Positions 17,623 through 26,514 are shown, numbered from the stretch's first letter. The stretch: DNA of 28,513 nucleotides from Candidatus Latescibacterota bacterium (GCA_018667995.1 JABIQT010000703.1:1-28513), one strand, 5' to 3'. Notes: generated by a model from the letters alone, not told the origin. Made by a program: numbers and translations.

Positions 17623-18435
17623 CTATTCAAGTCCGCGGACCTGTCGCATTCCCCAGTGGCAGAGCGCAAAGTCATATTTTACGGGATCGTCGGGATCAAA
17701 TCTTCGGAGAGCATCGGTTATCTCTGCTGCCATTTTCCAGTCGGGTTGCTTCCTTCCAGTCAGTCCAATGGCGCGGGCAAGTCTTGCAATGTGCGTGTCG
17801 ACGGGAATGATGAGCTTTGATGTGGGGATTTCCGGCCAGAGACCCAGATCTATGCCATCAGGACCATTTCGAACCATCCAGCGGACAAATAAATTCAATC
17901 GTTTGCATGCACTGCCGGATCGAGGTGACGGAAGAAAATAGCGTACACCTCCCCGTTCAGGCAGACACCCTCCTGAATATGGTAATTCTCGCGGGTAATC
18001 GAGCAACCGCTCTACGAATCCTGTCATCGCTTCGCCAGTATCGCGGTCATTCGCATCGAACCCGTCGAGGAATGCGGCCCCAAGCCGGCCCGATTCCCTC
18101 AACATCTTCTGAAGCATAAGAATTAACGCCACGATGTCTCGACCTCGAGATAGGCGGTATACGAAACCGTCAAATCGGCCGGCATCGCGGTTCAAATCAA
18201 ACGCCATCGTGAAGCGATACGGTTGATTGTCCATCAGTTGGAAGACCTCTTCGAGCGCCTTTATGATCAGTTCGACACGTCCATAGGCCAAGGAAGCAGC
18301 GATGATTCCTGCGACCTCCCTATCTTCCGGTGTATGGAACGTGCGTACCACCTGCAAAGGGTCGGGAGACAGCATGGAGACATCGAAAGTATGGTAGAGG
18401 TCGTCGAGTTGATCCTTGATAGATGCCGCTGGCAT
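17623..18435 (-). CDS. TIGR02757 family protein (DUF2400)
   Basis: A 270-residue protein of a conserved family frequent in Bacteroidota and relatives whose function is not established. The signature regions are present: REVAGIIAASLAYGRVE near 38-54, SGSACKRLNLFVRWMVR near 172-188, and PTSKLIIPVDTHIARLARAIGL followed by PVKYDFALCHWG at the C terminus. The DTH and the late CHWG segments recall helix-hairpin-helix DNA glycosylases, a relation I offer only as a hint. The gene is divergent from the diguanylate cyclase gene and convergent with the barrel-protein gene. Confidence 0.87.
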   Translation of the reverse strand: MPAASIKDQLDDLYHTFDVSMLSPDPLQVVRTFHTPEDREVAGIIAASLAYGRVELIIKALEEVFQLMDNQPYRFTMAFDLNRDAGRFDGFVYRLSRGRDIVALILMLQKMLRESGRLGAAFLDGFDANDRDTGEAMTGFVERLLDYPRELPYSGGCLPERGGVRYFLPSPRSGSACKRLNLFVRWMVRNGPDGIDLGLWPEIPTSKLIIPVDTHIARLARAIGLTGRKQPDWKMAAEITDALRRFDPDDPVKYDFALCHWGMRQVRGLE

Positions 18436-18474
18436 TCGCCTTATAGACTCCTGTGTCTCTGTTTGTGCAATAAG

Positions 18475-18490
18475 ACACTATATATAGTGT
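18475..18490. promoter_or_regulatory. 16-base perfect palindrome upstream of the diguanylate cyclase promoter
   Basis: ACACTATATATAGTGT is a perfect 16-base palindrome in the 176-base gap between divergent genes. It ends 7 bases before the -35 element at 18498, the place where an activator or a repressor of either gene could bind. Confidence 0.5.
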
Positions 18491-18497
18491 TTCATGC

Positions 18498-18526
18498 TTG
18501 ACATTACTGCTCTGTTTCTATACGAT
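18498..18526 (+). promoter_or_regulatory. Sigma-70-type promoter for the diguanylate cyclase-holA-rsgA unit
   Basis: A full consensus TTGACA (18498-18503) and TACGAT (18521-18526, four of six) are exactly 17 bases apart. Transcription would begin near 18533, giving a leader of about 80 bases before the ATG at 18612. Confidence 0.6.
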
Positions 18527-18570
18527 TTGGAAGCATTTCTCCGCCAAGCAGACAACCGCAAGGAACATAG

Positions 18571-18618
18571 ATGGTGCAGGCCCCCTCCGCAACCGATGAA
18601 AAGGACTCTCAATGGTAA
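18571..18618 (+). CDS. Possible 15-codon leader peptide overlapping the cyclase start
   Basis: An ATG at 18571, with AGGA seven bases ahead, opens a 15-codon frame that ends in TAA at 18616-18618, overlapping the start codon of the next gene in another frame. It could be a translational coupling leader. Short frames with a nearby SD also occur by chance, so support is weak. Confidence 0.2.
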   Translation: MVQAPSATDEKDSQW

Positions 18619-19481
18619 AAGCGCTGGTAGTTGATGACGAAGCGCTATTGCGTGAACTCTTCGAACAGATGCTCGAATCGCAGGGCTACGACGTTGCGGT
18701 GGCCAGTAACGGTGAAGAAGCGTTGGATCTGCTAAAGGCAGATCAGTTTGAGGTCGTCCTACTGGATCTGATGCTCGGGCCCGTCAGCGGGTTCACGGTA
18801 CTCGAAGAGATTCATCAGATGTATTATCCGCCGGTGATACTCGTCATGACCGGATATGGATCTACTGACGTAGCCATTCAGGCCATGAAATCAGGTGCTG
18901 CCGACTTCATCATGAAGCCCGTCGATCCAGATGTACTGGATATCCGAATTCGCAAGGCTCTTGATGAGCGTCGAGCACAGCGTCTCGCGATCACCGACGG
19001 TCTGACTTCATTGTACAACCGCCGATACTTCGAGGAGAGGCTGGAGGAAGAAACACGCCGCGCTCGACGATACAGCCGGCCCATGTCCATCATGATGCTG
19101 GACATCGATTTCTTCAAGCAGTTCAACGACAATAACGGGCACCTGAAGGGTGATCAGGTACTTCGTGAAATCGCCCAGGTTTTGCTTCGATTTTCCCGTG
19201 AAACTGATATTGTCGCAAGATATGGGGGCGAGGAATTTGTGATGATTCTACCCGAGACCGATGCGCACAATTCCGGGCTTTTGGCTGAGAGAATAAGGAT
19301 CAGCGTTGATGAGACTATTTTCGAAGGTCAGGAGAATATCCCATCCGGTAATGTAACATTGAGTATAGGTGTAAGCTGCTTGGCTGGAGATGAGGGTGGC
19401 CATGACACATTGGAGAGGGCCGACCAAGCTCTGTACAAATCGAAGCAGAACGGTCGTAACCAGACCACCATTCTAGAGTGA
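18612..19481 (+). CDS. Response-regulator diguanylate cyclase (REC-GGDEF)
   Basis: A 289-residue soluble protein that would make cyclic di-GMP from two GTP when phosphorylated. Receiver domain 1-120: acidic pair Asp8-Asp9, phospho-acceptor Asp52, Thr80 and Lys102. GGDEF domain from about 125: metal-binding Asp164 in MLDIDFFKQFND, active site GGEEF at 205-209, and the inhibitory-site RETD (196-199) five residues ahead, so product feedback inhibition is expected. This is the PleD/WspR type of architecture with a single receiver. No kinase gene is adjacent. AGGA lies a few bases before the ATG at 18612. It is followed after 10 bases by holA. Confidence 0.95.
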   Translation: MVKALVVDDEALLRELFEQMLESQGYDVAVASNGEEALDLLKADQFEVVLLDLMLGPVSGFTVLEEIHQMYYPPVILVMTGYGSTDVAIQAMKSGAADFIMKPVDPDVLDIRIRKALDERRAQRLAITDGLTSLYNRRYFEERLEEETRRARRYSRPMSIMMLDIDFFKQFNDNNGHLKGDQVLREIAQVLLRFSRETDIVARYGGEEFVMILPETDAHNSGLLAERIRISVDETIFEGQENIPSGNVTLSIGVSCLAGDEGGHDTLERADQALYKSKQNGRNQTTILE

Positions 19482-19491
19482 AGCCGGACAT

Positions 19492-20514
19492 GTGAAACCA
19501 GACGAGTTACAGGCGCAGATCAAGAAGCGCCGCATTGCACCTGTATATTTTCTCTCCGGTGAAGATGAATACTCCCGGGAAGAGGCCGTAAGCTGTATCG
19601 TTGATGCTGTAGTTGATCCCTCCGATCAGGCATTCAGCCTCGACCTTCTCAACGGTGAGAGTACAGATGCATCGACCGTTCTAACGCTCTCGGCAACCGT
19701 GCCCATGCTTACGGAGAAGCGGGTTGTTGTAGTTCGGTCCTTTCAGCGCTTGCCCCAGAAGGATCGGGAGTCCGTGATATCCTACGCGGAGAATCCCTCA
19801 AAGACAACCTGTCTCATTCTTACCACACCTAAAGTCGACCTCAAGACCAAATTATATGCACGACTGAACGCCGCGGCCGAATCGGTGGTCTTCTATCCGT
19901 TGAACCCGGATCGTGATTCAGGACGAATACTAGCCTGGTTGCGCCGTAGAGCTGAAGGAAAGAACAAGCGTCTATCGGGAGACGCCGCCGACTCGCTGAT
20001 GGAACATATAGGCGGCGACCTGGGAGATCTTGCACGCGAGATGGAAAAGCTGACGGTCTATGTCGGCACGCGAGAGTCCATCGATGCGTCAGACGTTGAA
20101 GCCGTCATGGGGGCGTCGCGCACGGGAACGGTGTTTGATCTGGCTGAAGCCATTGGGCGCAAGGATTTGGCCGGGGCGTACCTGTCGCTTGATCGCGCCC
20201 TTAGTGCCGGTGAACCTCCGCAGGCTCTTATTGCCATACTGGTTCGGCATATGACGATTCTCTGGAAAATCCGACTCATGAAGCGGGACAAGCGATCTGA
20301 CGATGACGTTAAGAAGGCACTACGGTTGGGCTGGGGTTTTAATCGCAATTTCGGCAAGTATGTGAGTCAGTCCCGCCTATTGTCCCGAAAAGACCTGACA
20401 GGAGGCTTCGAGGCTTTGCTTCAGGCAGATCTGTCGCTGAAGACCAGTACTCATACGCCGCAGCTGATCATGCAGAGAATGCTCTACGAAATGTGTACAT
20501 TGAACCAGTCATAG
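19492..20514 (+). CDS. holA: DNA polymerase III delta subunit
   Basis: The delta subunit is the wrench of the clamp loader that opens the sliding clamp. The 340 residues fit the family. Typical regions are the N-terminal PVYFLSGEDEYSREEAV, the LILTTPKVDLKTKLYARL segment, the MEHIGGDLGDLAREMEKL helices and the RTGTVFDLAEAIGRKDLAGAYLSLDRAL stretch that starts the collar domain. The start codon is GTG at 19492; an overlapping ATG at 19490 is out of frame. It lies 10 bases after the cyclase and 48 bases before rsgA, consistent with one operon. Confidence 0.93.
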   Translation: MKPDELQAQIKKRRIAPVYFLSGEDEYSREEAVSCIVDAVVDPSDQAFSLDLLNGESTDASTVLTLSATVPMLTEKRVVVVRSFQRLPQKDRESVISYAENPSKTTCLILTTPKVDLKTKLYARLNAAAESVVFYPLNPDRDSGRILAWLRRRAEGKNKRLSGDAADSLMEHIGGDLGDLAREMEKLTVYVGTRESIDASDVEAVMGASRTGTVFDLAEAIGRKDLAGAYLSLDRALSAGEPPQALIAILVRHMTILWKIRLMKRDKRSDDDVKKALRLGWGFNRNFGKYVSQSRLLSRKDLTGGFEALLQADLSLKTSTHTPQLIMQRMLYEMCTLNQS

Positions 20515-20565
20515 ACAGACCATACATTATAAGATCGCCTACACCCGGCTTCTGGGAGGCTGTTG

Positions 20566-21540
20566 TTGGCCAATGACCACGGTATTATAGTCAGAGAACA
20601 TCGAGGATTCTTCGAGGTCGAGACGGAGACTGGTTCGTATCTCTGTACGCTCAGAAGTAAGCTGCGGAAATCTCTGCTTTACCCTGACAGTACGAATAAG
20701 CACCAATCCGTGGCATCGGTGCGTCGAATAAAAGCGATCAGTCCTGTAGCTATTGGTGATCAGGTCCGAATTGTATCGTCAAGTCAAGAAGCTGGCGTCA
20801 TCGAAGAAGTGTTTACGCGACGCACAAAACTCTCCCGTGCCGCGCCGGGACGCCGCCCCGTAGAGCAGGTAATGATTGCCAATGCGGACCAGCTTCTGAT
20901 TGTCTTTGCCATGACGAACCCTAAGCCGAACCTGAGACTTCTGGATCGGATTCTCGTCGCTGCCGGGGTTGGTAGACTGCAGTCCGTGATATGTTTCAAC
21001 AAAATGGACCTGGCTGAGGATGAGGCTGGAGACATCTCTCGAATATATGAGCAAGTCGGCTACCGCGTTGTCGAGGCCAGCGCCGCCAATGGGCGCGGCG
21101 TTGATGAGTTAGGTCAGGTACTCATTGGGAAGCTCTCTGCGATTGCGGGCCCATCGGGAGTCGGAAAGACGACATTACTGAATTTGGTACAACCTGGTTT
21201 GGGTCTGAAGGTCCGCGAAGTTAGCGAAATCACCGGAAAAGGGCGGCATACGACCACGTATCTTGCCGCTCACAAGCTCGACGCAGGAGGTATGGTCATT
21301 GATATGCCCGGGATCAGGGAGCTTAGCCTTTGGGAGGTTGAGTCGGAGGACCTTGCCGGGTGGTTTCCTGAGATGATTCCGTACCTGGACGGCTGCAAAT
21401 ACCAGGATTGTGCACACGTGACAGAGCCTCGTTGCGCTATAAAAGCGGCTCTTGCAGAAGGCATCATCAGCAGTGATCGCTATGAAAGCTACGTGCACCT
21501 GCGTGCAGAATTGGTGGGGAGGGAGCGGGCCGCGAGCTAA
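20566..21540 (+). CDS. rsgA: Ribosome small-subunit-dependent GTPase A
   Basis: RsgA is a circularly permuted GTPase that checks late 30S subunit maturation. Counting from the TTG at 20563, an N-terminal OB-fold is followed by G4 NKMD (146-149), G5 (EASA), G1 GPSGVGKT (196-203) and G3 DMPG (247-250), then a zinc knuckle with Cys278, Cys283, His285 and Cys291. That G4-G5-G1-G3 order is diagnostic. Two adjacent TTG codons (20563 and 20566) could start it; GGGAGG at 20554-20559 is six bases from the second and only three from the first, so 20566 is chosen. Length (about 324) is normal. Confidence 0.94.
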   Translation: MANDHGIIVREHRGFFEVETETGSYLCTLRSKLRKSLLYPDSTNKHQSVASVRRIKAISPVAIGDQVRIVSSSQEAGVIEEVFTRRTKLSRAAPGRRPVEQVMIANADQLLIVFAMTNPKPNLRLLDRILVAAGVGRLQSVICFNKMDLAEDEAGDISRIYEQVGYRVVEASAANGRGVDELGQVLIGKLSAIAGPSGVGKTTLLNLVQPGLGLKVREVSEITGKGRHTTTYLAAHKLDAGGMVIDMPGIRELSLWEVESEDLAGWFPEMIPYLDGCKYQDCAHVTEPRCAIKAALAEGIISSDRYESYVHLRAELVGRERAAS

Positions 21541-21614
21541 CACCCTCAGCTCGTTGTATTTATCTATTCAACAGTGTTCAGCAGATCATGGATACATGGA
21601 TAGGATAGCGTGCG

Positions 21615-22079
21615 TTAGAATCCCAGTTGATTTCCATGTTCTTCAGAGTCGATTCCCGCTATCGTGACTACGTCATCAAGGTCAAAGTCGGAATCACGAC
21701 CTGTTTTACGGGATGCCACTTCAACGATCACATTGAGGTGGTTTGGCATGTGCGTTTCATCGAACCCGACTACGTGGCCGATCTCTGCCTTCGCAATTGA
21801 TATGACATCCCCGCTCAGCAGCAGCCCGGCCTCAGCTACTTCGGCGAAACCGATTGTAGCAATTCGATCCACCCCATCACCTGCCTTCTTGCCTGCTTCA
21901 TCTGTCGTGATCAGTTCGAGAATATCACCGCGCCTGACTGCCCGTGAAATGTGAGGCATTATGGTCAGTCCCCGGTCGTCCACCTTCCAATCCAGAATCG
22001 CGAATAATCGACCTCTGAACTCTGTCTTTCGATAATAGTGGTCTCGTGATACTCTTCCCTGCTCGTGAGGATCATTCAT
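21615..22079 (-). CDS. Small conserved protein of unknown function (DUF6917-like)
   Basis: A 154-residue soluble protein with no TM helix or signal peptide. Its conserved-looking features are RGLTIMPHISRAVRRGDILELITTD, GVDRIATIGFAEV, and VVGFDETHMPNHLNVIVEV, a pattern of short beta strands with Gly-Asp turns. From memory this matches an unnamed bacterial domain family (DUF6917), but the name should be treated as tentative. The ATG at 22079 has GGAG about ten bases ahead. It follows the PBP4-type gene after 67 bases on the same strand and converges on rsgA, with 74 bases between that show no clear terminator. Function is unknown. Confidence 0.75.
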   Translation of the reverse strand: MNDPHEQGRVSRDHYYRKTEFRGRLFAILDWKVDDRGLTIMPHISRAVRRGDILELITTDEAGKKAGDGVDRIATIGFAEVAEAGLLLSGDVISIAKAEIGHVVGFDETHMPNHLNVIVEVASRKTGRDSDFDLDDVVTIAGIDSEEHGNQLGF

Positions 22080-22146
22080 TGCTCTATCACTCCGTGTCGG
22101 TTAGTCGATGTTGATTTCTGCAATAGCCAGGTGCGCTCTGTGCCTC

Positions 22147-23664
22147 TCACTGCCTTGCCAACTTCTTCGGGCTGCCGTATTCTGCGAGGATCCGGCAGAT
22201 ATCATCCTGCACCTGCCGTGCCGCTCTTGATGAGCCGATATAATGATTTACCATAATGGAAAAAGCAAGAGGTTCGTCACTACCGATGTTGGCATAGCCA
22301 CTGAGGCAGCTTACACCGCTCATGCCCATGGTACCGGTCTTCGCCCTTATATTGCGAGCCAGTGCAAGCGATGCTAGACGGTTCTTGAGAGTGCCGTCAA
22401 GTCCGGCGATGGGTAGGCCTGCCAAGATAGGGTCGCGAATGTCGGGATCACCATAGGCATATCTAAGTCCGCTGGTCAAAAGCCTTGGTGAGATTAAATT
22501 GTATGTAGAAAGCCCCGAGCCATCTACTTGCCTATATAAAAGTGTATCTATGCCGGCTGCGGCCATGGCTCTCCGGGCTATCTGCAGGCCTGAGTATAGT
22601 GTGCCAGGCTTTCCCACTACCCTTAGACCCATGGTCTTTATAAGCAGCTCGGAAGCCAAATTGTCGCTGTCCTTGAGTATGAATTCAATGGCGGACGGCA
22701 GTGGTTCAGACTTGTGGAATGCTACTCTTATGGCATCCTCTCCGGTAGCGCCGAGTCTGATTGTTCCGAGCGTTGTCATTCCCGCTTCTTGCAGCAGATC
22801 TCGCAGGAGCGTTCCAGCGTAAAGAGTCGGGTTCTCGACGGATCGGATGGCCCGGATCGTATCCGCATCCGCTGATAGCTGCCCCGAAATTGTGATCACG
22901 TTACTCTTCTTACGCCAATCTCGCATGACACGCAATGGCAGTCTCACCGAGTCGGGAGTGTCCGCAGAGACGGTTGTGGCCTCAATATCGGATTGCATAA
23001 AGGAATTTCGGGGCAGGAAGTAGGATTGTATTGGAGTGTCGGACCCGGTTCCGGGAACGACGACTACTTCCACACTATTCCGGTTTATGGAGAGGGCACT
23101 AATTTGAGCTGAATAATCATATTGGACATCGTCCCACATCCACCCCGGGCCCAGACGGACATCGTCGAATAAGGTGTCGTCAGCGACGATATCGCCTGCG
23201 ATATACTGTGTTTCGAACCTTTTGAGTTGATGCACAAGCTCTGATAGTTCTTCGGTGTAGAACTCCGGATCCCCACCGCCTTTCAAGAAGATATCAGAAT
23301 ACAGCGTGTCTCCGCTTACGTGGAATCCTTCACTAAGGTACAAACCAGTCTCAAAGCGGAAATCCTGCCCCAGAGTCTTTAAGGCGCTAACGGCGGTAAG
23401 TAGCTTGGCGTTAGACGCAGGTATGAAGAGTCTATTGGAGTTTGATTGAAATAGCGTCTTGTCGTTTCGTAGCGAGACGATGTTGATGCCAATCGCAGCT
23501 TGCGAAAGCTCCGAATTGCCGAGTACGGTCTGAAGTCTCGTTTTCAGCTCATCTGGAGATATCCCACTTCTGCGGGAGGATCCTGCTGTTGAGGCGCATG
23601 AGGCCATCTGCCCTATGGCACAGCATAATACCAGAATACGTAAGATCTTCGGTAGGTTCATCAT
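22147..23664 (-). CDS. dacB: D-alanyl-D-alanine carboxypeptidase/endopeptidase (PBP4 type), lipoprotein
   Basis: A 505-residue class C penicillin-binding protein of the peptidase S13 family, which trims the terminal D-Ala or cleaves cross-links in peptidoglycan. The active-site triad is complete: SNAK with Ser84 and Lys87, the Ser-Asp-Asn motif in KDSDNLASELLIK, and KTG in RAKTGTMGM. The N terminus is a signal peptide with a possible lipobox MASC (Cys23), so it is probably anchored in a membrane facing the periplasm; the lipobox is not ideal. The ATG at 23664 overlaps the dapF stop as ATGA, fixing the start and implying coupling. Pairing with dapF makes sense because dapF supplies meso-diaminopimelate for the same wall. 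Confidence 0.92.
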   Translation of the reverse strand: MMNLPKILRILVLCCAIGQMASCASTAGSSRRSGISPDELKTRLQTVLGNSELSQAAIGINIVSLRNDKTLFQSNSNRLFIPASNAKLLTAVSALKTLGQDFRFETGLYLSEGFHVSGDTLYSDIFLKGGGDPEFYTEELSELVHQLKRFETQYIAGDIVADDTLFDDVRLGPGWMWDDVQYDYSAQISALSINRNSVEVVVVPGTGSDTPIQSYFLPRNSFMQSDIEATTVSADTPDSVRLPLRVMRDWRKKSNVITISGQLSADADTIRAIRSVENPTLYAGTLLRDLLQEAGMTTLGTIRLGATGEDAIRVAFHKSEPLPSAIEFILKDSDNLASELLIKTMGLRVVGKPGTLYSGLQIARRAMAAAGIDTLLYRQVDGSGLSTYNLISPRLLTSGLRYAYGDPDIRDPILAGLPIAGLDGTLKNRLASLALARNIRAKTGTMGMSGVSCLSGYANIGSDEPLAFSIMVNHYIGSSRAARQVQDDICRILAEYGSPKKLARQ

Positions 23665-24479
23665 GGCGTATCCGCAATCTCTCCATGGTATACAATGTGA
23701 GCGCTTCCTTCCAACGTGACGTCCTGTATTTGCGATCCATCCATATTAAAATCCACGATGAGACGCTCCCCACCACGAGTCATCACCGAAACGGGCGGAG
23801 CAACGTGGCCACAGAGCGTAGAAACTACAGCTGCTGCTACGGAACCTGTGCCGCAGCTTAGAGTCTCTGCCTCTACGCCCTTCTCGTAAGTCCTCACGTT
23901 GAGATTCCCGAGACCCACTGGCTCTACAAAGGTAACATTTGTCCCCACGGGATCGAAACGCGGGTGATATCTGATAGAACGACCGACCGCATCAACGGAA
24001 ACAGTCTCCACTTCTTCGGAAAAGACAACCGCATGAGGAGTTCCGGTGTCGATGCAGTAAAGCATGTAGTTCGTATCGGAAACGGTCAATTCTTGGCCCA
24101 TCTGGATTTGCTGGTTAATAGTCATGTCAAGGCGGACGCTATGGCCTTCCACTCGTGCACCGTGTTGGCCGTCGTCCGCGGCAAAAGTAAGATCCTTAGG
24201 TGCGATGCCGTGCGTATAGGCGAACCGAGCTATGCACCGGGCCCCGTTGCCGCAGAATGAGGATCGGGTGCCGTCTGGGTTATAGTGCCTCATGCTGAAG
24301 CTGGTTGCAGGGTCTGAATCGAGGAGTATCAGGCCGTCCGCTCCCGCACCTACCCGTCTCGTGCATTGTACACGAGCCATGTCGGAGGCCTCGGTTTCGG
24401 TCAGTCTATAATGGCGATTATCGATGACGAGAAAATCGTTACCTGCGCCGTGCATCTTTGTAAAGCGTATTGGCGGCAT
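23661..24479 (-). CDS. dapF: Diaminopimelate epimerase
   Basis: DapF converts LL- to meso-diaminopimelate, for lysine and peptidoglycan synthesis. The 272 residues are normal length. The two catalytic cysteines are present: Cys76 in SSFCGNGARC and Cys209 in ETLSCGTGS. The N terminus FTKMHGAGNDFLVID is the family signature. It lies 29 bases after thrC and overlaps the following PBP4-type gene by four bases. Confidence 0.97.
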   Translation of the reverse strand: MPPIRFTKMHGAGNDFLVIDNRHYRLTETEASDMARVQCTRRVGAGADGLILLDSDPATSFSMRHYNPDGTRSSFCGNGARCIARFAYTHGIAPKDLTFAADDGQHGARVEGHSVRLDMTINQQIQMGQELTVSDTNYMLYCIDTGTPHAVVFSEEVETVSVDAVGRSIRYHPRFDPVGTNVTFVEPVGLGNLNVRTYEKGVEAETLSCGTGSVAAAVVSTLCGHVAPPVSVMTRGGERLIVDFNMDGSQIQDVTLEGSAHIVYHGEIADTP

Positions 24480-24508
24480 AAGTCTTCTTGTTGCGGGGGA
24501 AAAGTCGT

Positions 24509-25831
24509 CTACAGTCTCTGATCGAGCACCTTGGCGACGGCATCGTAGTCGGGCGGCAACTCTACCGGTTTCTGGGCATGTTTGAACGATACGTCTTCCA
24601 GTCGCTCTTCGTGGTACTTGACCTTGAAATCAGTAAACTTTAAGCCGTTCGCTGTGGATATCACGATGACTCGGTCGTCCCGTGAAATGTCTCCTCTCTG
24701 TATCAATTTGAACAGAGCCGCCAATGCCACACCAGTATGGGGGCAATTGTACAGACCAGTCAAATCTGCTCGTGCCGCTGCGTTGGCGATTTCATCCTCT
24801 GTCGCCTGCTCGACAATTCCATCAAATGCTTTGAGGACTCGAATTGCACGATTGATGCTCACGGGATTGCCTATTTGGATGGCACTGGCAATAGTTTGCT
24901 GGGCCTGAATGGATTCGAATTCCTCGAATCCCGTCAGATAACTCTTATATAATGGATTGGCACGCTCCGCTTGAGCACAAACGATACGGGGTCGTTTGTT
25001 TATAATCCCCAGCTCTTCCATCATCAAAAATCCCTTACCCAGTGCGCTGACATTGCCAAGATTTCCACCAGGTATGACCACTACGTCCGGTGCCTCCCAG
25101 TCGAACTGTTGGACGATTTCCATGCTAATGGTCTTTTGTCCCTCGATCCGTAGCGAATTCATTGAATTGGCCAGATATATATGTTCTTCTTTGGCTACTT
25201 CCTGGACGATCTCCATACACCCGTCGAAATCGGTATCCAGGGAGATCGTCAGTGCGCCATTGGCAATGGGTTGAATGAGCTGTGCTACGGAGACCTTATC
25301 TTTTGGCAGGAAGACCACAGACGGGATTCCGGTGTACGCACAGTAGGCCGCCAGTGATGCGGAGGTATCCCCGGTTGAAGCACACGCTATTCCTCTGATA
25401 TCCTGTCCATCGGAGATCATTTGCTTAACCATTGATACGAGCACAGTCATGCCGAGGTCCTTAAAGGAACCTGTCGGGTTGTTGCCACATTGCTTAATCC
25501 AAAGGTCATTGACGCCCAGTTCCTGTCCCAATCGTTCCGCCCAGAATAGATTACTGCCGCCTTCGTACATGGATACCACATTCTCGTCTGATACGGCTGG
25601 GCACACCAACTCCTTCTTGCCCCAGACGGAGCTTCCAAAAGGGTAATCGGTACGCTGGTACCTGTCGTCAAAGAGTCTCATCCAGGCTGCACCGCTTCTC
25701 ACCTTCAACTGGTCCATATCATGGACAACTTCCAATAGTCCCCCACAAGATTTGCAGCGATAGATGACTTCATTGAGAGGGTAGCGTTCATTGCAACCGG
25801 AGATGCAGCCAAACCATGCCTTATACTTCAT
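24509..25831 (-). CDS. thrC: Threonine synthase
   Basis: A pyridoxal-phosphate enzyme that converts O-phosphohomoserine to threonine. The 440 residues include an N-terminal zinc-ribbon-like segment (Cys9, Cys13, Cys26, Cys29), then the fold type II core with the PLP lysine Lys124 in [14 protein letters not shown] and the phosphate-binding GGNLGN loop. The C-terminal region with [12 protein letters not shown] is also typical. The ATG at 25831 has AGAGG about ten bases ahead. It is 78 bases after the thioesterase gene and 29 before dapF, so the two aspartate-family genes are probably co-transcribed. Confidence 0.95.
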   Translation of the reverse strand: MKYKAWFGCISGCNERYPLNEVIYRCKSCGGLLEVVHDMDQLKVRSGAAWMRLFDDRYQRTDYPFGSSVWGKKELVCPAVSDENVVSMYEGGSNLFWAERLGQELGVNDLWIKQCGNNPTGSFKDLGMTVLVSMVKQMISDGQDIRGIACASTGDTSASLAAYCAYTGIPSVVFLPKDKVSVAQLIQPIANGALTISLDTDFDGCMEIVQEVAKEEHIYLANSMNSLRIEGQKTISMEIVQQFDWEAPDVVVIPGGNLGNVSALGKGFLMMEELGIINKRPRIVCAQAERANPLYKSYLTGFEEFESIQAQQTIASAIQIGNPVSINRAIRVLKAFDGIVEQATEDEIANAAARADLTGLYNCPHTGVALAALFKLIQRGDISRDDRVIVISTANGLKFTDFKVKYHEERLEDVSFKHAQKPVELPPDYDAVAKVLDQRL

Positions 25832-25909
25832 CGATTATAGACCTCTTTTAAGGCGAGCAGGATACTACCATCAAGTAAGGGATCCGTTGTTATCTGTTGT
25901 TGCTGTCTC

Positions 25910-26386
25910 TTAATGATGAATACGTGCGAGTCTACGATTGCGCCTTTCCTTTGCCTCGGCATACCGACGCATCTGCTCATCCGTTTCAGGTACAAGTATC
26001 GGAACCTCCTTCGGGAGCCCATCGGGACCGAGCGCAACGAACGTCAAGTAAGCGCTACTTGTATGCAGACGCTCCCCAGAAAGACTATCTTCGGAGAAGA
26101 CCTTAACGCCAATTTCCATGGAGGTAGTTCCGGCATAGTTTACCGATGCCAACAGGATGATGAATTGACCGACCTTCACAGGATGATGGAAATCCACCTC
26201 ATCAATAGAGGCAGTCACTACAGGTGACCTGCTGTGTCGCTGTGCCGCAATTGCCGCAGTTATGTCCACAAGGTGCATCACGCGTCCACCCAAGATGTTT
26301 CCGAGAGGATTGGCGTCGTTGGGCAGGACCATTTCGACACGTTCCACTGTGGAGTCATCTACAGATTTCTTACAAATGTCCGACAA
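25910..26386 (-). CDS. Hotdog-fold acyl-CoA thioesterase
   Basis: A 158-residue single-domain protein of the YciA/BACH type, which hydrolyses acyl-CoA esters. The signature is MVLPNDANPLGNILGGRVMHLVDITAAIAA (residues 19-48 in part), followed by DEVDFHHPVKVGQF and the late strand SSAYLTFVAL. The frame has no ATG before residue 19, which lies inside the first conserved strand; the only start that keeps the N-terminal strand is TTG at 26386, with a purine-rich AGGGCGG ahead of it. The chain is highly basic at its C terminus. It heads the minus-strand block running to thrC and dapF. Substrate range is unknown. Confidence 0.85.
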   Translation of the reverse strand: MSDICKKSVDDSTVERVEMVLPNDANPLGNILGGRVMHLVDITAAIAAQRHSRSPVVTASIDEVDFHHPVKVGQFIILLASVNYAGTTSMEIGVKVFSEDSLSGERLHTSSAYLTFVALGPDGLPKEVPILVPETDEQMRRYAEAKERRNRRLARIHH

Positions 26387-26421
26387 AGCAAACCGCCCTA
26401 TCTTAAATGAGCCACTGTTAT

Positions 26422-26434
26422 CCCTCTTAGAGGG
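26422..26434. promoter_or_regulatory. 13-base inverted repeat upstream of the thioesterase gene
   Basis: CCCTCT and AGAGGG are perfect 6-base arms around a single T, 36 bases ahead of the TTG start on the minus strand. It could be an operator or a leader hairpin. Confidence 0.3.
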
Positions 26435-26485
26435 CGATTCCCGGAAAAAGACAACTGTTCATCGTCCCGCGATCCAAAAAAACAT

Positions 26486-26514
26486 TTGACTACCGATACT
26501 CAGCCGTATATACT
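26486..26514 (+). promoter_or_regulatory. Near-consensus sigma-70 promoter reading into the intergenic region
   Basis: TTGACT (26486-26491) and TATACT (26509-26514), each five of six consensus bases, are separated by exactly 17 bases. Transcription would start near 26521. The next gene on this strand begins 815 bases later, so the product is either a very long leader or a separate non-coding RNA. Confidence 0.55.

Noticed and set aside
25834-25839. Perfect TATAAT on the minus strand before thrC
   Set aside because: It is only two bases from the thrC start codon, so a transcript starting from it would lack the start, and no -35 element lies 17 bases upstream.
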